Origin: Marinobacter sp. HL-58
GTDB lineage: Bacteria; Pseudomonadota; Gammaproteobacteria; Pseudomonadales; Oleiphilaceae
DNA: 64,000 bases
Assembly: GCF_001314605.1 (NCBI RefSeq)
Contig: NZ_LIHP01000021.1
Coordinates: 248,001 to 312,000 of the forward strand
Direction: 5' to 3'
Below the pieces are notes generated by a model. The model saw nothing but the letters and a program-made list of their open reading frames with translations. It ran no database searches and was not told the origin of the DNA. Shown here piece after piece: positions 55,940 through 63,681 of the stretch. A program made the position numbers and the translations under genes. Numbering within the stretch: position 1 is the first letter of the stretch; the number at the start of each line of letters is the position of its first letter.

Positions 55940-56734
55940 ATGGGGCGTTTTGACAACCGGTCTGCCATAGTCACCGGAGCAGGCAGCGGCATTGGCAGGG
56001 CCACTGCAGTGCGTCTGGCCCGTGAAGGGGCGAAGGTGATGATGGTGGATCGCTCCGAGGCCGGGCTGCTGGATACCGAGAGCCTGATGCCCGAAGGGGC
56101 GCAAACCCTGCGGCGGATTGCCGATGTGGCCGATGAATCCCAGGTCAAAGCCCTGGTGGAGGAAGCCGCAGCCACCTTCGGCAATATCGATGTGCTCTGC
56201 AATATTGCCGGCATCGCCAGTACCGGCGGTACCCACCCGGACATCACCGGTAACGACCGCGAAGAATGGGAAAAGGTACTGTCGGTAAACCTGATTGGCA
56301 CCATGCTGTTCATCAAGCATGTGGCACCTCACATGCAAGCCCGAAAACTGGGCGCGATCGTCAACACCGCCTCTGTAGCGGGGATCCGTTCCGGCGCGGG
56401 GGGTAATGCCTACAGTGCTTCCAAGGCCGGCGTGATTAACCTCACCCAGACCGCCGCCTGTGACCTGGGCGGCGACAATGTGCGGGTCAACGCGGTGTGC
56501 CCGGGGCTGGTGGAGACCGGCATGACCCGGGGGGTGTTTGATTACGCCCGCACCCACGAAAAGGCCCACAAGCTGGGCTCCCGCTGTGAACTGCGTCGTT
56601 ACGGTGCGCCGGAAGAAATTGCCGCAGCCATCCTGTTTCTGGCCAGCGACGATGCCAGCTACATTACCGGCCAGGCCCTGCCCGTGGACGGCGGCAACAC
56701 TGCTTCGCTCAATCTGCCGGGGATGAAAGTCTGA
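55940..56734 (+). CDS. Short-chain dehydrogenase/reductase (3-hydroxyacyl-type)
   Basis: This 264-residue classical SDR has the cofactor motif TGAGSGIG at residue 13, the NIAG motif, and the catalytic Ser-Tyr-Lys in NTASVAGIRSG and YSASKAG. An Asp at the end of the second strand (MMVDRSEAG) indicates NAD+ preference, fitting an oxidative catabolic step. AAGGAG precedes the start. Its stop overlaps the hotdog thioesterase gene (TGATG). It is the first gene of the acyl-CoA catabolic operon. Confidence 0.93.
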   Translation: MGRFDNRSAIVTGAGSGIGRATAVRLAREGAKVMMVDRSEAGLLDTESLMPEGAQTLRRIADVADESQVKALVEEAAATFGNIDVLCNIAGIASTGGTHPDITGNDREEWEKVLSVNLIGTMLFIKHVAPHMQARKLGAIVNTASVAGIRSGAGGNAYSASKAGVINLTQTAACDLGGDNVRVNAVCPGLVETGMTRGVFDYARTHEKAHKLGSRCELRRYGAPEEIAAAILFLASDDASYITGQALPVDGGNTASLNLPGMKV

Positions 56735-57174
56735 TGAGTGATCACAAGCTGCACATCGGGGGTGGCCACGACCTGCCGGGATTTCACAGCCTGCTGGGTT
56801 ACCGTCAGGTGTCCTGGCAGGAGAACGAGGCGGTGATCGAGCTGAAGTTGGCTCCTCAGCATCTCAACCTTGGTGGGGTGGTCCACGGAGGCGTGCTGAC
56901 CTCCCTGCTGGATATCGTCATGGCCGAAGCCGGCACCTATTGCCCCTATCCCGGGCGTATGCGCAAGGCGATTACCCTGTCGATGACCACCACCTTCACC
57001 GGCCAGTGTTCCGGCGGCACCATTCGTGTGACGGGGATAAAGCGGGCGGGCGGCACCCGCATCTTCAACAGTACCGGCGAGGTCCATGACGATCAGGGCA
57101 ACCTGCTGGCCATCGCCGAAGGCACCTTTCGCATCCGCTCCGGTAGTGAGAAACCGGAGGGTGTGCCCCTATGA
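56734..57174 (+). CDS. PaaI-family hotdog thioesterase
   Basis: This 146-residue protein is a single hotdog domain of the PaaI/YdiI type. The active-site region LNLGGVVHGGVLTSLLDIVM includes the HGG loop and a catalytic Asp or Glu position in the following helix. The ATAE-like strand MTTTFTGQCSGGTIRVTG follows. It would hydrolyse an acyl-CoA, possibly to relieve stalled intermediates. It is coupled to the upstream SDR by a one-base overlap and lies 24 bp before the acyl-CoA dehydrogenase gene. Confidence 0.91.
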   Translation: MSDHKLHIGGGHDLPGFHSLLGYRQVSWQENEAVIELKLAPQHLNLGGVVHGGVLTSLLDIVMAEAGTYCPYPGRMRKAITLSMTTTFTGQCSGGTIRVTGIKRAGGTRIFNSTGEVHDDQGNLLAIAEGTFRIRSGSEKPEGVPL

Positions 57175-57198
57175 CGACCAACCAACGAGGATCCGGAC

Positions 57199-58401
57199 AT
57201 GTTTGAGCTGTCTGACAAAGCCAAAAAACTGCAGGCGCAACTTAACGAATTCATGGATGCTCATATCTATCCCAATGAGCACAAGCATCATGAACAGATC
57301 GAGCAGGCGGAGAACCGCTGGGCGCCGGTACCGATCATTGAGGAACTGAAGATCAAGGCCAAGGCAGCCGGCCTGTGGAACCTGTTCCTGCCGGAAAGCG
57401 AATTCGGTGCCGGCCTCACCAACTATGAGTACGCGCACCTGTGCGAAATCATGGGCCGTTCGGCCATGGCGTCGGAGGTGTTCAACTGTTCCGCGCCGGA
57501 CACGGGCAACATGGAGACCATCGCCCGCTACGGCAATAAAGAGCAGCAGGACAAGTGGCTGAAGCCCCTGCTGGCTGGCGAGATCCGCTCCTGTTTCTCG
57601 ATGACCGAGCCGGATGTGGCGTCGTCAGATGCCACCAACATTGCCTGCGAAATCCGCCGCGAAGGCAACGAGTATGTGATCAATGGCAAGAAATGGTGGT
57701 CTTCGGGTGCCATGACGACCACCTCGAAAATTGCCATTGTGATGGGCAAGACTAACCCGGAGGCGGAGAAGCACCAGCAGCAGTCGATGATTCTGGTTCC
57801 GCTGGATACGCCGGGGGTGAAGATGATTCGCCCGCTCACTGTGTTTGGTTATGACCATGCGCCCCACGGCCACGCCGAGATCCATTATGAGGATGTGCGG
57901 GTGCCGGTGGACAACATTCTGTTGGGCGAGGGTCGTGGTTTCGAGATTGCCCAGGGTCGACTCGGGCCCGGCCGTATTCACCACTGCATGCGCACCATTG
58001 GTGTGGCCGAGCGGGCGCTGGAGCTGATGTGCAAGCGCGCCAATGCCCGCGAGGCGTTCGGCAAGCCGCTGTCCAGTTTTGATTCCATCCGTAAGGACAT
58101 TGCCCGCAGCCGTATCGAGATTGAGCAGGCGCGGCTGATGACGCTGAAGGCGGCGCATATGATGGACACCGTGGGTAACAAGGTGGCCCGTCAGGAGATT
58201 GCGATGATCAAGGTGATTGCGCCGAGTATGGCGCTGAAGGTGCTGGACCGTGCCATTCAGGTTCACGGTGGTGCCGGGGTGTCCCAGGATACCTTCCTGG
58301 CCGAAGCCTGGGCCAAGGTGCGGACCCTGCGGCTGGCGGATGGGCCGGATGAGGTGCATCTGGATTCCGTTGCCAAGATTGAGCTTCGGCAATACCGCTA
58401 G
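57199..58401 (+). CDS. Acyl-CoA dehydrogenase of the ACAD10/11 type
   Basis: This 400-residue FAD enzyme matches the dehydrogenase half of eukaryotic ACAD10/ACAD11. It carries the stretch EIRSCFSMTEPDVASSDATN, the motif INGKKWWSSGA, GEGRGFEIAQGRLGPGRIHH and VHGGAGVSQD near the end. These ACADs act on 4-phosphoacyl-CoA made from 4-hydroxyacyl-CoA by a fused or separate kinase. The kinase half is encoded at 59507 in the same cluster. The bacterial levulinate pathway (LvaC) uses the same chemistry. GAGG precedes the ATG. A family B palindromic element follows the gene. Confidence 0.93.
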   Translation: MFELSDKAKKLQAQLNEFMDAHIYPNEHKHHEQIEQAENRWAPVPIIEELKIKAKAAGLWNLFLPESEFGAGLTNYEYAHLCEIMGRSAMASEVFNCSAPDTGNMETIARYGNKEQQDKWLKPLLAGEIRSCFSMTEPDVASSDATNIACEIRREGNEYVINGKKWWSSGAMTTTSKIAIVMGKTNPEAEKHQQQSMILVPLDTPGVKMIRPLTVFGYDHAPHGHAEIHYEDVRVPVDNILLGEGRGFEIAQGRLGPGRIHHCMRTIGVAERALELMCKRANAREAFGKPLSSFDSIRKDIARSRIEIEQARLMTLKAAHMMDTVGNKVARQEIAMIKVIAPSMALKVLDRAIQVHGGAGVSQDTFLAEAWAKVRTLRLADGPDEVHLDSVAKIELRQYR

Positions 58402-58430
58402 AGATTTTCGGCCCGATTCGTCGGGTGCAT

Positions 58431-58538
58431 GAACGAACGGGGAGGAACCTGCCGGGACACGCCGTGAATACGTCCCTGTAGGCTTGAGCAAAACATCCAT
58501 GTTTTGCACAGTCCCGGCAGGTTCCTCCCCGTTCGTTC
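58431..58538. repeat. Intergenic palindromic element, family B, copy 3
   Basis: Perfect 28-bp arms (58431-58458 and 58511-58538) flank a core with GAATACGTCCCTGTA and a perfect inner hairpin GCAAAACA-TCCA-TGTTTTGC (58488-58507). It lies between the acyl-CoA dehydrogenase and SDR genes. Confidence 0.88.
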
Positions 58539-58566
58539 TCCAAGCATTGAGTATGAGGATCGAATA

Positions 58567-59334
58567 ATGACTAATCCGCTTTTTGATATGACTGGAAAAG
58601 TCGCACTGATCACCGGTTCCACCAAAGGCATCGGCCGCGCCATCGCAGAGGAAATGGCCCGACTGGGCGCCAAGGTTGTGATTTCCAGCCGCAAGGCGGA
58701 CGCCTGTGAGCAGGTAGCCAACGAACTGAAAGAGCAGGGCTACGAGGCCATTGCGATTCCCTGCCACGTGGGCAAAAAGGAAGACCTGCAGAATCTGGTG
58801 GATAAAACCAACGAAGCCTGGGGCACCATCGATGTGCTGGTGTGCAACGCCGCCACCAACCCGGTTTACGGCACCACCGCCGAGATGACCGACGAGGCCT
58901 GGGACAAGATCATGGACACCAACGTCAAAGGAACCTTCTGGCTCACCAACATGGTGCTGCCGCAGATGGCGGAGAAAGGGGAAGGCGCGGTTGTTCTTCT
59001 GTCCAGCATTGCCGGCATCCGTGGCAACACCACCATCGGTACCTACGGTGTTTCAAAGGCAGCGGAAGCGGCCTTGGCCCGAAATCTTGCGGTCGAATGG
59101 GGGCCAAAAGGCATTCGCGTCAACAGCATTGCCCCCGGTCTGATCAAGACCGATTTCGCCAAGGCTTTGTGGGAAGACCCTGTGCGCGTCAAACGTGCCG
59201 AGGACAAAACCCCTTTGCGCAGAATTGGTGAGCCGGTCGATATCGCCGGCCTGGCGGTTTTTCTGTCAACAAAGGCCAGTGCCTACATCACAGGCCAGGT
59301 TATCGTAGCCGACGGCGGCGAGACCATTTGTTAA
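58567..59334 (+). CDS. Short-chain dehydrogenase/reductase
   Basis: This 255-residue SDR has TGSTKGIG at residue 13, NAAT in place of NNAG, and the catalytic SSIAGIRGN and YGVSKAA. An Arg after the second strand (VVISSRKAD) suggests NADP(H) preference, unlike the first SDR. It resembles DHRS4/ACAD-cluster dehydrogenases that often accompany phosphotransferase genes. ATG 58567 has GAGG upstream. A start at 58504 would run through the palindromic element and is rejected. A family A element separates it from the kinase gene. Confidence 0.92.
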   Translation: MTNPLFDMTGKVALITGSTKGIGRAIAEEMARLGAKVVISSRKADACEQVANELKEQGYEAIAIPCHVGKKEDLQNLVDKTNEAWGTIDVLVCNAATNPVYGTTAEMTDEAWDKIMDTNVKGTFWLTNMVLPQMAEKGEGAVVLLSSIAGIRGNTTIGTYGVSKAAEAALARNLAVEWGPKGIRVNSIAPGLIKTDFAKALWEDPVRVKRAEDKTPLRRIGEPVDIAGLAVFLSTKASAYITGQVIVADGGETIC

Positions 59335-59365
59335 GAAGAGGCATCACCAAAGGTATGCCGAGGGA

Positions 59366-59452
59366 GGTGGGTGGGGGTGTCTTTATGCAGGGAACAAAGG
59401 TGTTTGAGCGCAGCGAGTTCTTTTTCCCGGAAGAAAGACACTCCCACCCGCC
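59366..59452. repeat. Intergenic palindromic element, family A, copy 2
   Basis: Arms of 19 bp (59366-59384 and 59434-59452) match except for two positions, both G.T on the plus strand. The core repeats GAGCGCAGCGAGTTC and the T-run seen in copy 1 (117-211). It lies between the SDR and kinase genes of one operon. Confidence 0.8.
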
Positions 59453-59506
59453 GGCCGCCGCCCCCATGACCGGGCCGCCACGCAATAAACGAAGGCAACA
59501 GCAAAG

Positions 59507-60571
59507 ATGAGCATGAATCCTGAACTGGTAGACGTCCTGCCAGCCCACAAAATCGATGAAGCCAGGCTCCTGACCTGGCTTCAGCAAGCCATTGCGGACT
59601 TTGGCACCAGGCTGGACGTGAAGCAGTTCCAGGGCGGCCAGTCCAACCCCACGTTTCTGCTGGACACCGACAGTGGCCAGTACGTGCTGCGCAAGAAGCC
59701 ACCCGGGAAGACCCTGCCGTCCGCTCACATGGTGGAACGAGAATACAAGGTGATGCGTGCGCTGTCACAGCACACCGATGTTCCGGTCCCCAAAACTCGT
59801 GCTCTATGCGAAGACAGCAGTATTATCGGCACGCCCTTCTACATTATGGATTATCTGGAAGGCCGCATTGTCAGCCATCCGGCGCTGCGGGCGCTGGACC
59901 GTGCGGAGCGGATGCCCGCTCACCTGTCGGCTATCGATACCCTGGCCAAACTACACTCGGTGGACGTGAACGCGGTTGGGCTGGCCGATTACGGTCGTCC
60001 CGAAGGCTACGTTGCACGGCAGGTCTCCCGTTGGACGAAACAGTACCTGGCGTCGAAAACCGATGACATGCCGGCGATGGATAAGCTGATGGATTGGCTC
60101 CCCAAGAACCTGCCTTCCACCGACGAATGCGCCATTGCCCACGGAGACTATCGTTTTGGCAATCTGATGCTGGCTCCGGACAAACCTGAAGTGATCGCCA
60201 TCCTGGACTGGGAGTTGTCGACGCTGGGGCACCCGCTGGCGGATCTGGCCTATTACTGTCTGCCTTACCACCTGCCCTCCGACATGGAAGGCATGCGCGG
60301 GTTGCAGGGGGAGGATCTGGAAGCCTTGGGAATTCCTGATGAGCAGGAAACCATCGCTCGATACTGCAAGCAGAGCGGCCGTGACGGGATTGCCGACTGG
60401 CATGTGTTTCTGGCGTTTTCGCTGTTCCGCCTGGCGTCGATCGTTCAGGGGGTCTATGCCCGTGCCTTGCAGGGCAATGCCGCCAATGCCGATGCCCTGC
60501 AGGTGGGCAAGCGGGCCAGTCTGCTGGCGGAGGCCGGCTGGCGGATTGCCAGTGGAGGTGAGCGGTCATGA
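59507..60571 (+). CDS. Acyl-CoA kinase-like phosphotransferase (ACAD10/11 APH half)
   Basis: This 354-residue APH-fold kinase matches the N-terminal kinase domain of ACAD10/11. It shows QFQGGQSNPTFLL, YVLRKKPPGKTLPSAHMVER (with the ATP-site Lys), the catalytic HGDYRFGNLML and the metal-binding LDWELSTLGHPL. In ACAD11 and in LvaA-type enzymes it phosphorylates the 4-hydroxyl of 4-hydroxyacyl-CoA, so the paired dehydrogenase can eliminate phosphate. The gene overlaps surE by 4 bp. An LvaB-like small partner was not found. An ATG at 59513 is an alternative start. Confidence 0.92.
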   Translation: MSMNPELVDVLPAHKIDEARLLTWLQQAIADFGTRLDVKQFQGGQSNPTFLLDTDSGQYVLRKKPPGKTLPSAHMVEREYKVMRALSQHTDVPVPKTRALCEDSSIIGTPFYIMDYLEGRIVSHPALRALDRAERMPAHLSAIDTLAKLHSVDVNAVGLADYGRPEGYVARQVSRWTKQYLASKTDDMPAMDKLMDWLPKNLPSTDECAIAHGDYRFGNLMLAPDKPEVIAILDWELSTLGHPLADLAYYCLPYHLPSDMEGMRGLQGEDLEALGIPDEQETIARYCKQSGRDGIADWHVFLAFSLFRLASIVQGVYARALQGNAANADALQVGKRASLLAEAGWRIASGGERS

Positions 60572-61347
60572 AGGAACCCATCGTTAAACGCATCCTGATC
60601 ACCAACGACGACGGCATCAATGCCCCGGGGCTGAAGGTGCTGGAGCAGATTGCGCGCAATCTGGCGGAGGAGGTCTGGGTGGTGGCGCCGGAGCACGATC
60701 GCAGTGGTGCCGGCCAGAGTATTTCCATCCATGATCCGCTGCGGGTTTACGAGCAGGGTGACAGGCGCTATGCGGTGTCCGGCACGCCGGCGGACTGTGT
60801 GCTGTATTCGCTGGCCCAGTGGTTCGGGGAAACGCCGCCGGATCTGGTGCTGTCGGGGGTGAACTGTGGCGCCAATATCAGTGACTCGGTGCAGTATTCC
60901 GGCACCGTGGGTGCGGTGCTCAGTGCCGAGCACATGGGCATACCCGCCATTGCCCTGAGCCAGGCCTTTCTCAGCCGCGAGGGGGTGGACTGGTCACCGG
61001 TATCCGCCTTCGGGGAAACCGTGGTGCGCCAGCTGTGGCAGCCGGGGCAGAACCGGGCATGGAATGTGAATTTCCCGGCCTGTGACGCGGCGAGCATCCT
61101 TCAGGCACGCTGGTGTACGCAGTCTAACGGCTCGATCCAGCGCGCCCGCCTGCTGGCCGGCCAGGATGCCCGCAGCCTGCCGTACTGGTGGCTGGGCTTT
61201 GATCGCAGTTCCCGCCATATCGTGGCGCCGGGAGAGGATGTCAGCGTGTTGCGGGACAAGGCCATCGCTATTACACCATTGCGCCATCGGGAGTTGCTGC
61301 CGGGCGGAACGGACGTTTTTGATCTGGCCGCGACGGCGGCCAACTGA
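60568..61347 (+). CDS. surE: SurE-family phosphatase
   Basis: This 259-residue metal-dependent phosphatase has the SurE signatures ITNDDGINAPG, HDRSGAGQSIS and SGVNCGANISDSVQYSGTVG, which carry the metal ligands. SurE usually removes phosphate from nucleoside monophosphates and lies beside pcm and nlpD. Here it overlaps the kinase gene by 4 bp (ATGA) and is followed by a CoA ligase gene, so a role tied to phosphorylated acyl intermediates is possible. It may be a second surE copy in the genome. GGAGG lies eight bases before the start. Confidence 0.93.
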   Translation: MKEPIVKRILITNDDGINAPGLKVLEQIARNLAEEVWVVAPEHDRSGAGQSISIHDPLRVYEQGDRRYAVSGTPADCVLYSLAQWFGETPPDLVLSGVNCGANISDSVQYSGTVGAVLSAEHMGIPAIALSQAFLSREGVDWSPVSAFGETVVRQLWQPGQNRAWNVNFPACDAASILQARWCTQSNGSIQRARLLAGQDARSLPYWWLGFDRSSRHIVAPGEDVSVLRDKAIAITPLRHRELLPGGTDVFDLAATAAN

Positions 61348-61369
61348 ACCGAATGAGGGGACTATTACA

Positions 61370-63037
61370 ATGACATTTACACGCCACTATGCTGTCTGGC
61401 CGAGAGAGCTGCCCAAGAGCCTGGCGCTGCCCCGGACCAGTGTCTTCACCAACCTGGAAATTTCCGCTCTGCGCTATCCGGATCGCAATGCGATCATTTT
61501 CTACGATGAGCCCATGACCTACAGCCGGCTTTTGCAGGAGGCAGAGGCAATGGCCGGCTACCTGCAGTCACAGGGAGTGAAAAAGGGCGACAGGGTGCTG
61601 CTGTACATGCAGAATTCGCCGCAGTATGTGGTTGCCTATTACGCCATCCTGCGCGCCGATGCCGTGGTCATTCCCATCAATCCGATGAACCGGGCGGCGG
61701 AACTGGAGCATTACGTGGCTGATACCCGTGCCAGCATTTGCCTGGCAGGACAGGAGTTGGCTGGTTATATCGCCCCGCTGCTGGAAACCACCGACCTGGA
61801 ACAGGTGGTGGTGGCCTCCTACAACACCTACATCAAGGCGGACACCGACCTGACCTTGCCCGCGGAAGTGTCAGCCCCGGCCTGGTCGAAAAACCTGCCA
61901 GGCGTGGTCACCTGGGAGCAGGCGCTGGCGGAGAACAGAATACCGTCCGCCCACACCGCCGGCCCGGACGATCTGGCGGTGATTCCCTACAGCTCCGGCA
62001 CCACCGGCGCACCCAAGGGCTGCATGCATACCCATCGCAGCGTGATGGCCACGGCGGTTCACCGGGCGTTCTGGAACCTGAGCACCGCCAGCTCCGTGCA
62101 GCTGGCGACCCTGCCATTCTTCCACGTCACCGGCATGACCGGTTCCATGAACAGCCCCATCTACAGCGGCTCCACCACTGTGATCATGACCCGCTGGGAT
62201 CGCACCACGGCAGCACGCCTGATCGAGCGTTATCAGGTTACCGGGTGGACCAATATCGTCACCATGGCCGTGGATTTCCTGTCGAATCCGGACATTGGCA
62301 AATACGACCTGAGCAGCCTGAACACCATCGGCGGGGGCGGCGCGGCGATGCCGGAATCCGTTGCCGCCAAGCTCAAGACGATGACGGGCCTGGACTACAT
62401 CGAGGGCTACGGCCTGTCGGAAACCATGGCCGCCACCCACATCAACCCACCCAACAACCCCAAGCCCCAGTGCCTGGGCATTCCGGTGTTCGACGTGGAC
62501 AGCCGCATCATTGACGTGGAAACCCTGGAAGAGAAAGGCCCCGGCGAAGTAGGGGAGATTGTCTCCCATGGTCCCCAGGTAACCCAGGGCTACTGGAACC
62601 GCCCGGCGGAAACGGATGCGGCGTTTGTGGAACTGGACGGCAAGCGCTTCTTCCGCACCGGTGACCTCGCCTATTACGACGAAGAGGGCTATTTTTTCAT
62701 GGTGGACCGGGTCAAACGGATGATCAACGCCTCCGGCTTCAAGGTCTGGCCCTCGGAAGTGGAAGGCTTGATGTACCGGCATCCGGCGATTCACGAGGTG
62801 TGCATCATTTCCTCTCCACACCCCAAGCGCGGCGAAACCGTGAAAGCCTGCATCGTACTGACACCTGATGCGGCCGACACGACAACAGAGGCTGATATCA
62901 TCAGCTGGTGCAAGGAACAGATGGCGGCTTACAAAGTGCCTGAAATCATTGAGTTTGTGGATGAGCTTCCGAAATCGCCCACAGGCAAGCTCATGTGGCG
63001 GGCATTGCAGGAAGCGGAGTGGGAAGACAAGGCCTGA
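61370..63037 (+). CDS. Acyl-CoA ligase (AMP-forming)
   Basis: This 555-residue class I adenylating enzyme resembles long-chain or medium-chain acyl-CoA ligases. Motifs are IPYSSGTTGAPKGCMH (near 207), EGYGLSETMAATHINPP, the hinge DRVKRMINASGFKVWPSEVE and the catalytic Lys in SPTGKLMWRAL. The ATG at 61370 follows GGGG; the open frame to 61082 overlaps surE and is rejected. It is the last gene of the plus-strand operon, facing a MaoC-like gene. It differs clearly in sequence from the ligase at 54213, so the cluster has two acid-activation steps or substrates. Confidence 0.94.
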   Translation: MTFTRHYAVWPRELPKSLALPRTSVFTNLEISALRYPDRNAIIFYDEPMTYSRLLQEAEAMAGYLQSQGVKKGDRVLLYMQNSPQYVVAYYAILRADAVVIPINPMNRAAELEHYVADTRASICLAGQELAGYIAPLLETTDLEQVVVASYNTYIKADTDLTLPAEVSAPAWSKNLPGVVTWEQALAENRIPSAHTAGPDDLAVIPYSSGTTGAPKGCMHTHRSVMATAVHRAFWNLSTASSVQLATLPFFHVTGMTGSMNSPIYSGSTTVIMTRWDRTTAARLIERYQVTGWTNIVTMAVDFLSNPDIGKYDLSSLNTIGGGGAAMPESVAAKLKTMTGLDYIEGYGLSETMAATHINPPNNPKPQCLGIPVFDVDSRIIDVETLEEKGPGEVGEIVSHGPQVTQGYWNRPAETDAAFVELDGKRFFRTGDLAYYDEEGYFFMVDRVKRMINASGFKVWPSEVEGLMYRHPAIHEVCIISSPHPKRGETVKACIVLTPDAADTTTEADIISWCKEQMAAYKVPEIIEFVDELPKSPTGKLMWRALQEAEWEDKA

Positions 63038-63045
63038 CGGGCCTT

Positions 63046-63501
63046 TCAAGCCACGTACATCACCAGATTTTCAGCCACGCAGGCAGGCTTGTCCTCACCC
63101 TGGATTTCCACGGTGGTGCGATAAGTCGCCAGGGTGCGCTGATCATCCACCCTGGACACATCCAGTAGTTCCATCCTGGACCGGATAGCCGATCCGGATT
63201 TCACCGCAGCGGGAAACCGCAGCTTGTTCAGCCCGTAATTGATGCTGGCACTCTTGCCCTGCACATCAATCACCTGCTGGTTCAGCAACGGAATCAATGA
63301 CACAGTAAGAAAGCCATGAGCCACCGTGCTCTTCCAGGGCGATTCCCGCCGAGCCCGCTCCTCATCCAGATGAATCCACTGATGATCCCCGGTAGCGTCC
63401 GCAAAAGCCTGGATCATCTCCTGGGAGACGGTTTTCCACGGGCTGTGGCCAATCAAAGCACCGATATGCTTATCCAGATCGTTCAATTCAACCGAAAACA
63501 T
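63046..63501 (-). CDS. MaoC-like (R)-specific enoyl-CoA hydratase family protein
   Basis: This 151-residue hotdog protein has the hydratase-2 motif AFADATGDHQWIHLDEERA near residue 30 with the catalytic Asp and His, and STVAHGFLTVSLIPLLNQ. It would add water to a trans-2-enoyl-CoA to give the (R)-3-hydroxyacyl-CoA, compatible with the surrounding acyl-CoA genes. It is convergent with the ligase gene, with 8 bp between stops. Confidence 0.9.
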   Translation of the reverse strand: MFSVELNDLDKHIGALIGHSPWKTVSQEMIQAFADATGDHQWIHLDEERARRESPWKSTVAHGFLTVSLIPLLNQQVIDVQGKSASINYGLNKLRFPAAVKSGSAIRSRMELLDVSRVDDQRTLATYRTTVEIQGEDKPACVAENLVMYVA

Positions 63502-63557
63502 GTCTGCGTCCAGTATTCGATGGTTTATAGGAGATTGATGCAGAAGCCATGGAAGGC

Positions 63558-63645
63558 GGGGGCCTTACCGGGACCGTCAAAAACATGGATGTTTTTGTCG
63601 AGCGTACAGGGAAGTATTTACAGCGTGTCCCGGACAGGTCTCCCC
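63558..63645. repeat. Intergenic palindromic element, family B, copy 4 (decayed arms)
   Basis: Read on the minus strand it has the family B core with TAAATAC and CCCTGTACGCTCG, and an inner hairpin GACAAAAACA-TCCA-TGTTTTTGAC. The outer arms pair well only over the inner CCGGGAC/GTCCCGG and then degrade. It lies between the aldolase-like and MaoC-like genes. Confidence 0.75.
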
Positions 63646-63681
63646 ACACGCTTGCGCACCAGGCACCAAGTTAAAACCGAG

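Noticed and set aside
59328..59510. Short open frame over the family A element (ERSEFFFP product)
   Set aside because: It translates a palindromic intergenic repeat; the same peptide arises from the copy at 117-211.
54213..63037. Calling the cluster the lva (levulinate) operon
   Set aside because: The kinase and ACAD chemistry agrees, but LvaB is missing, order differs, and thioesterase, SurE and MaoC genes are extra; the substrate is therefore left open.
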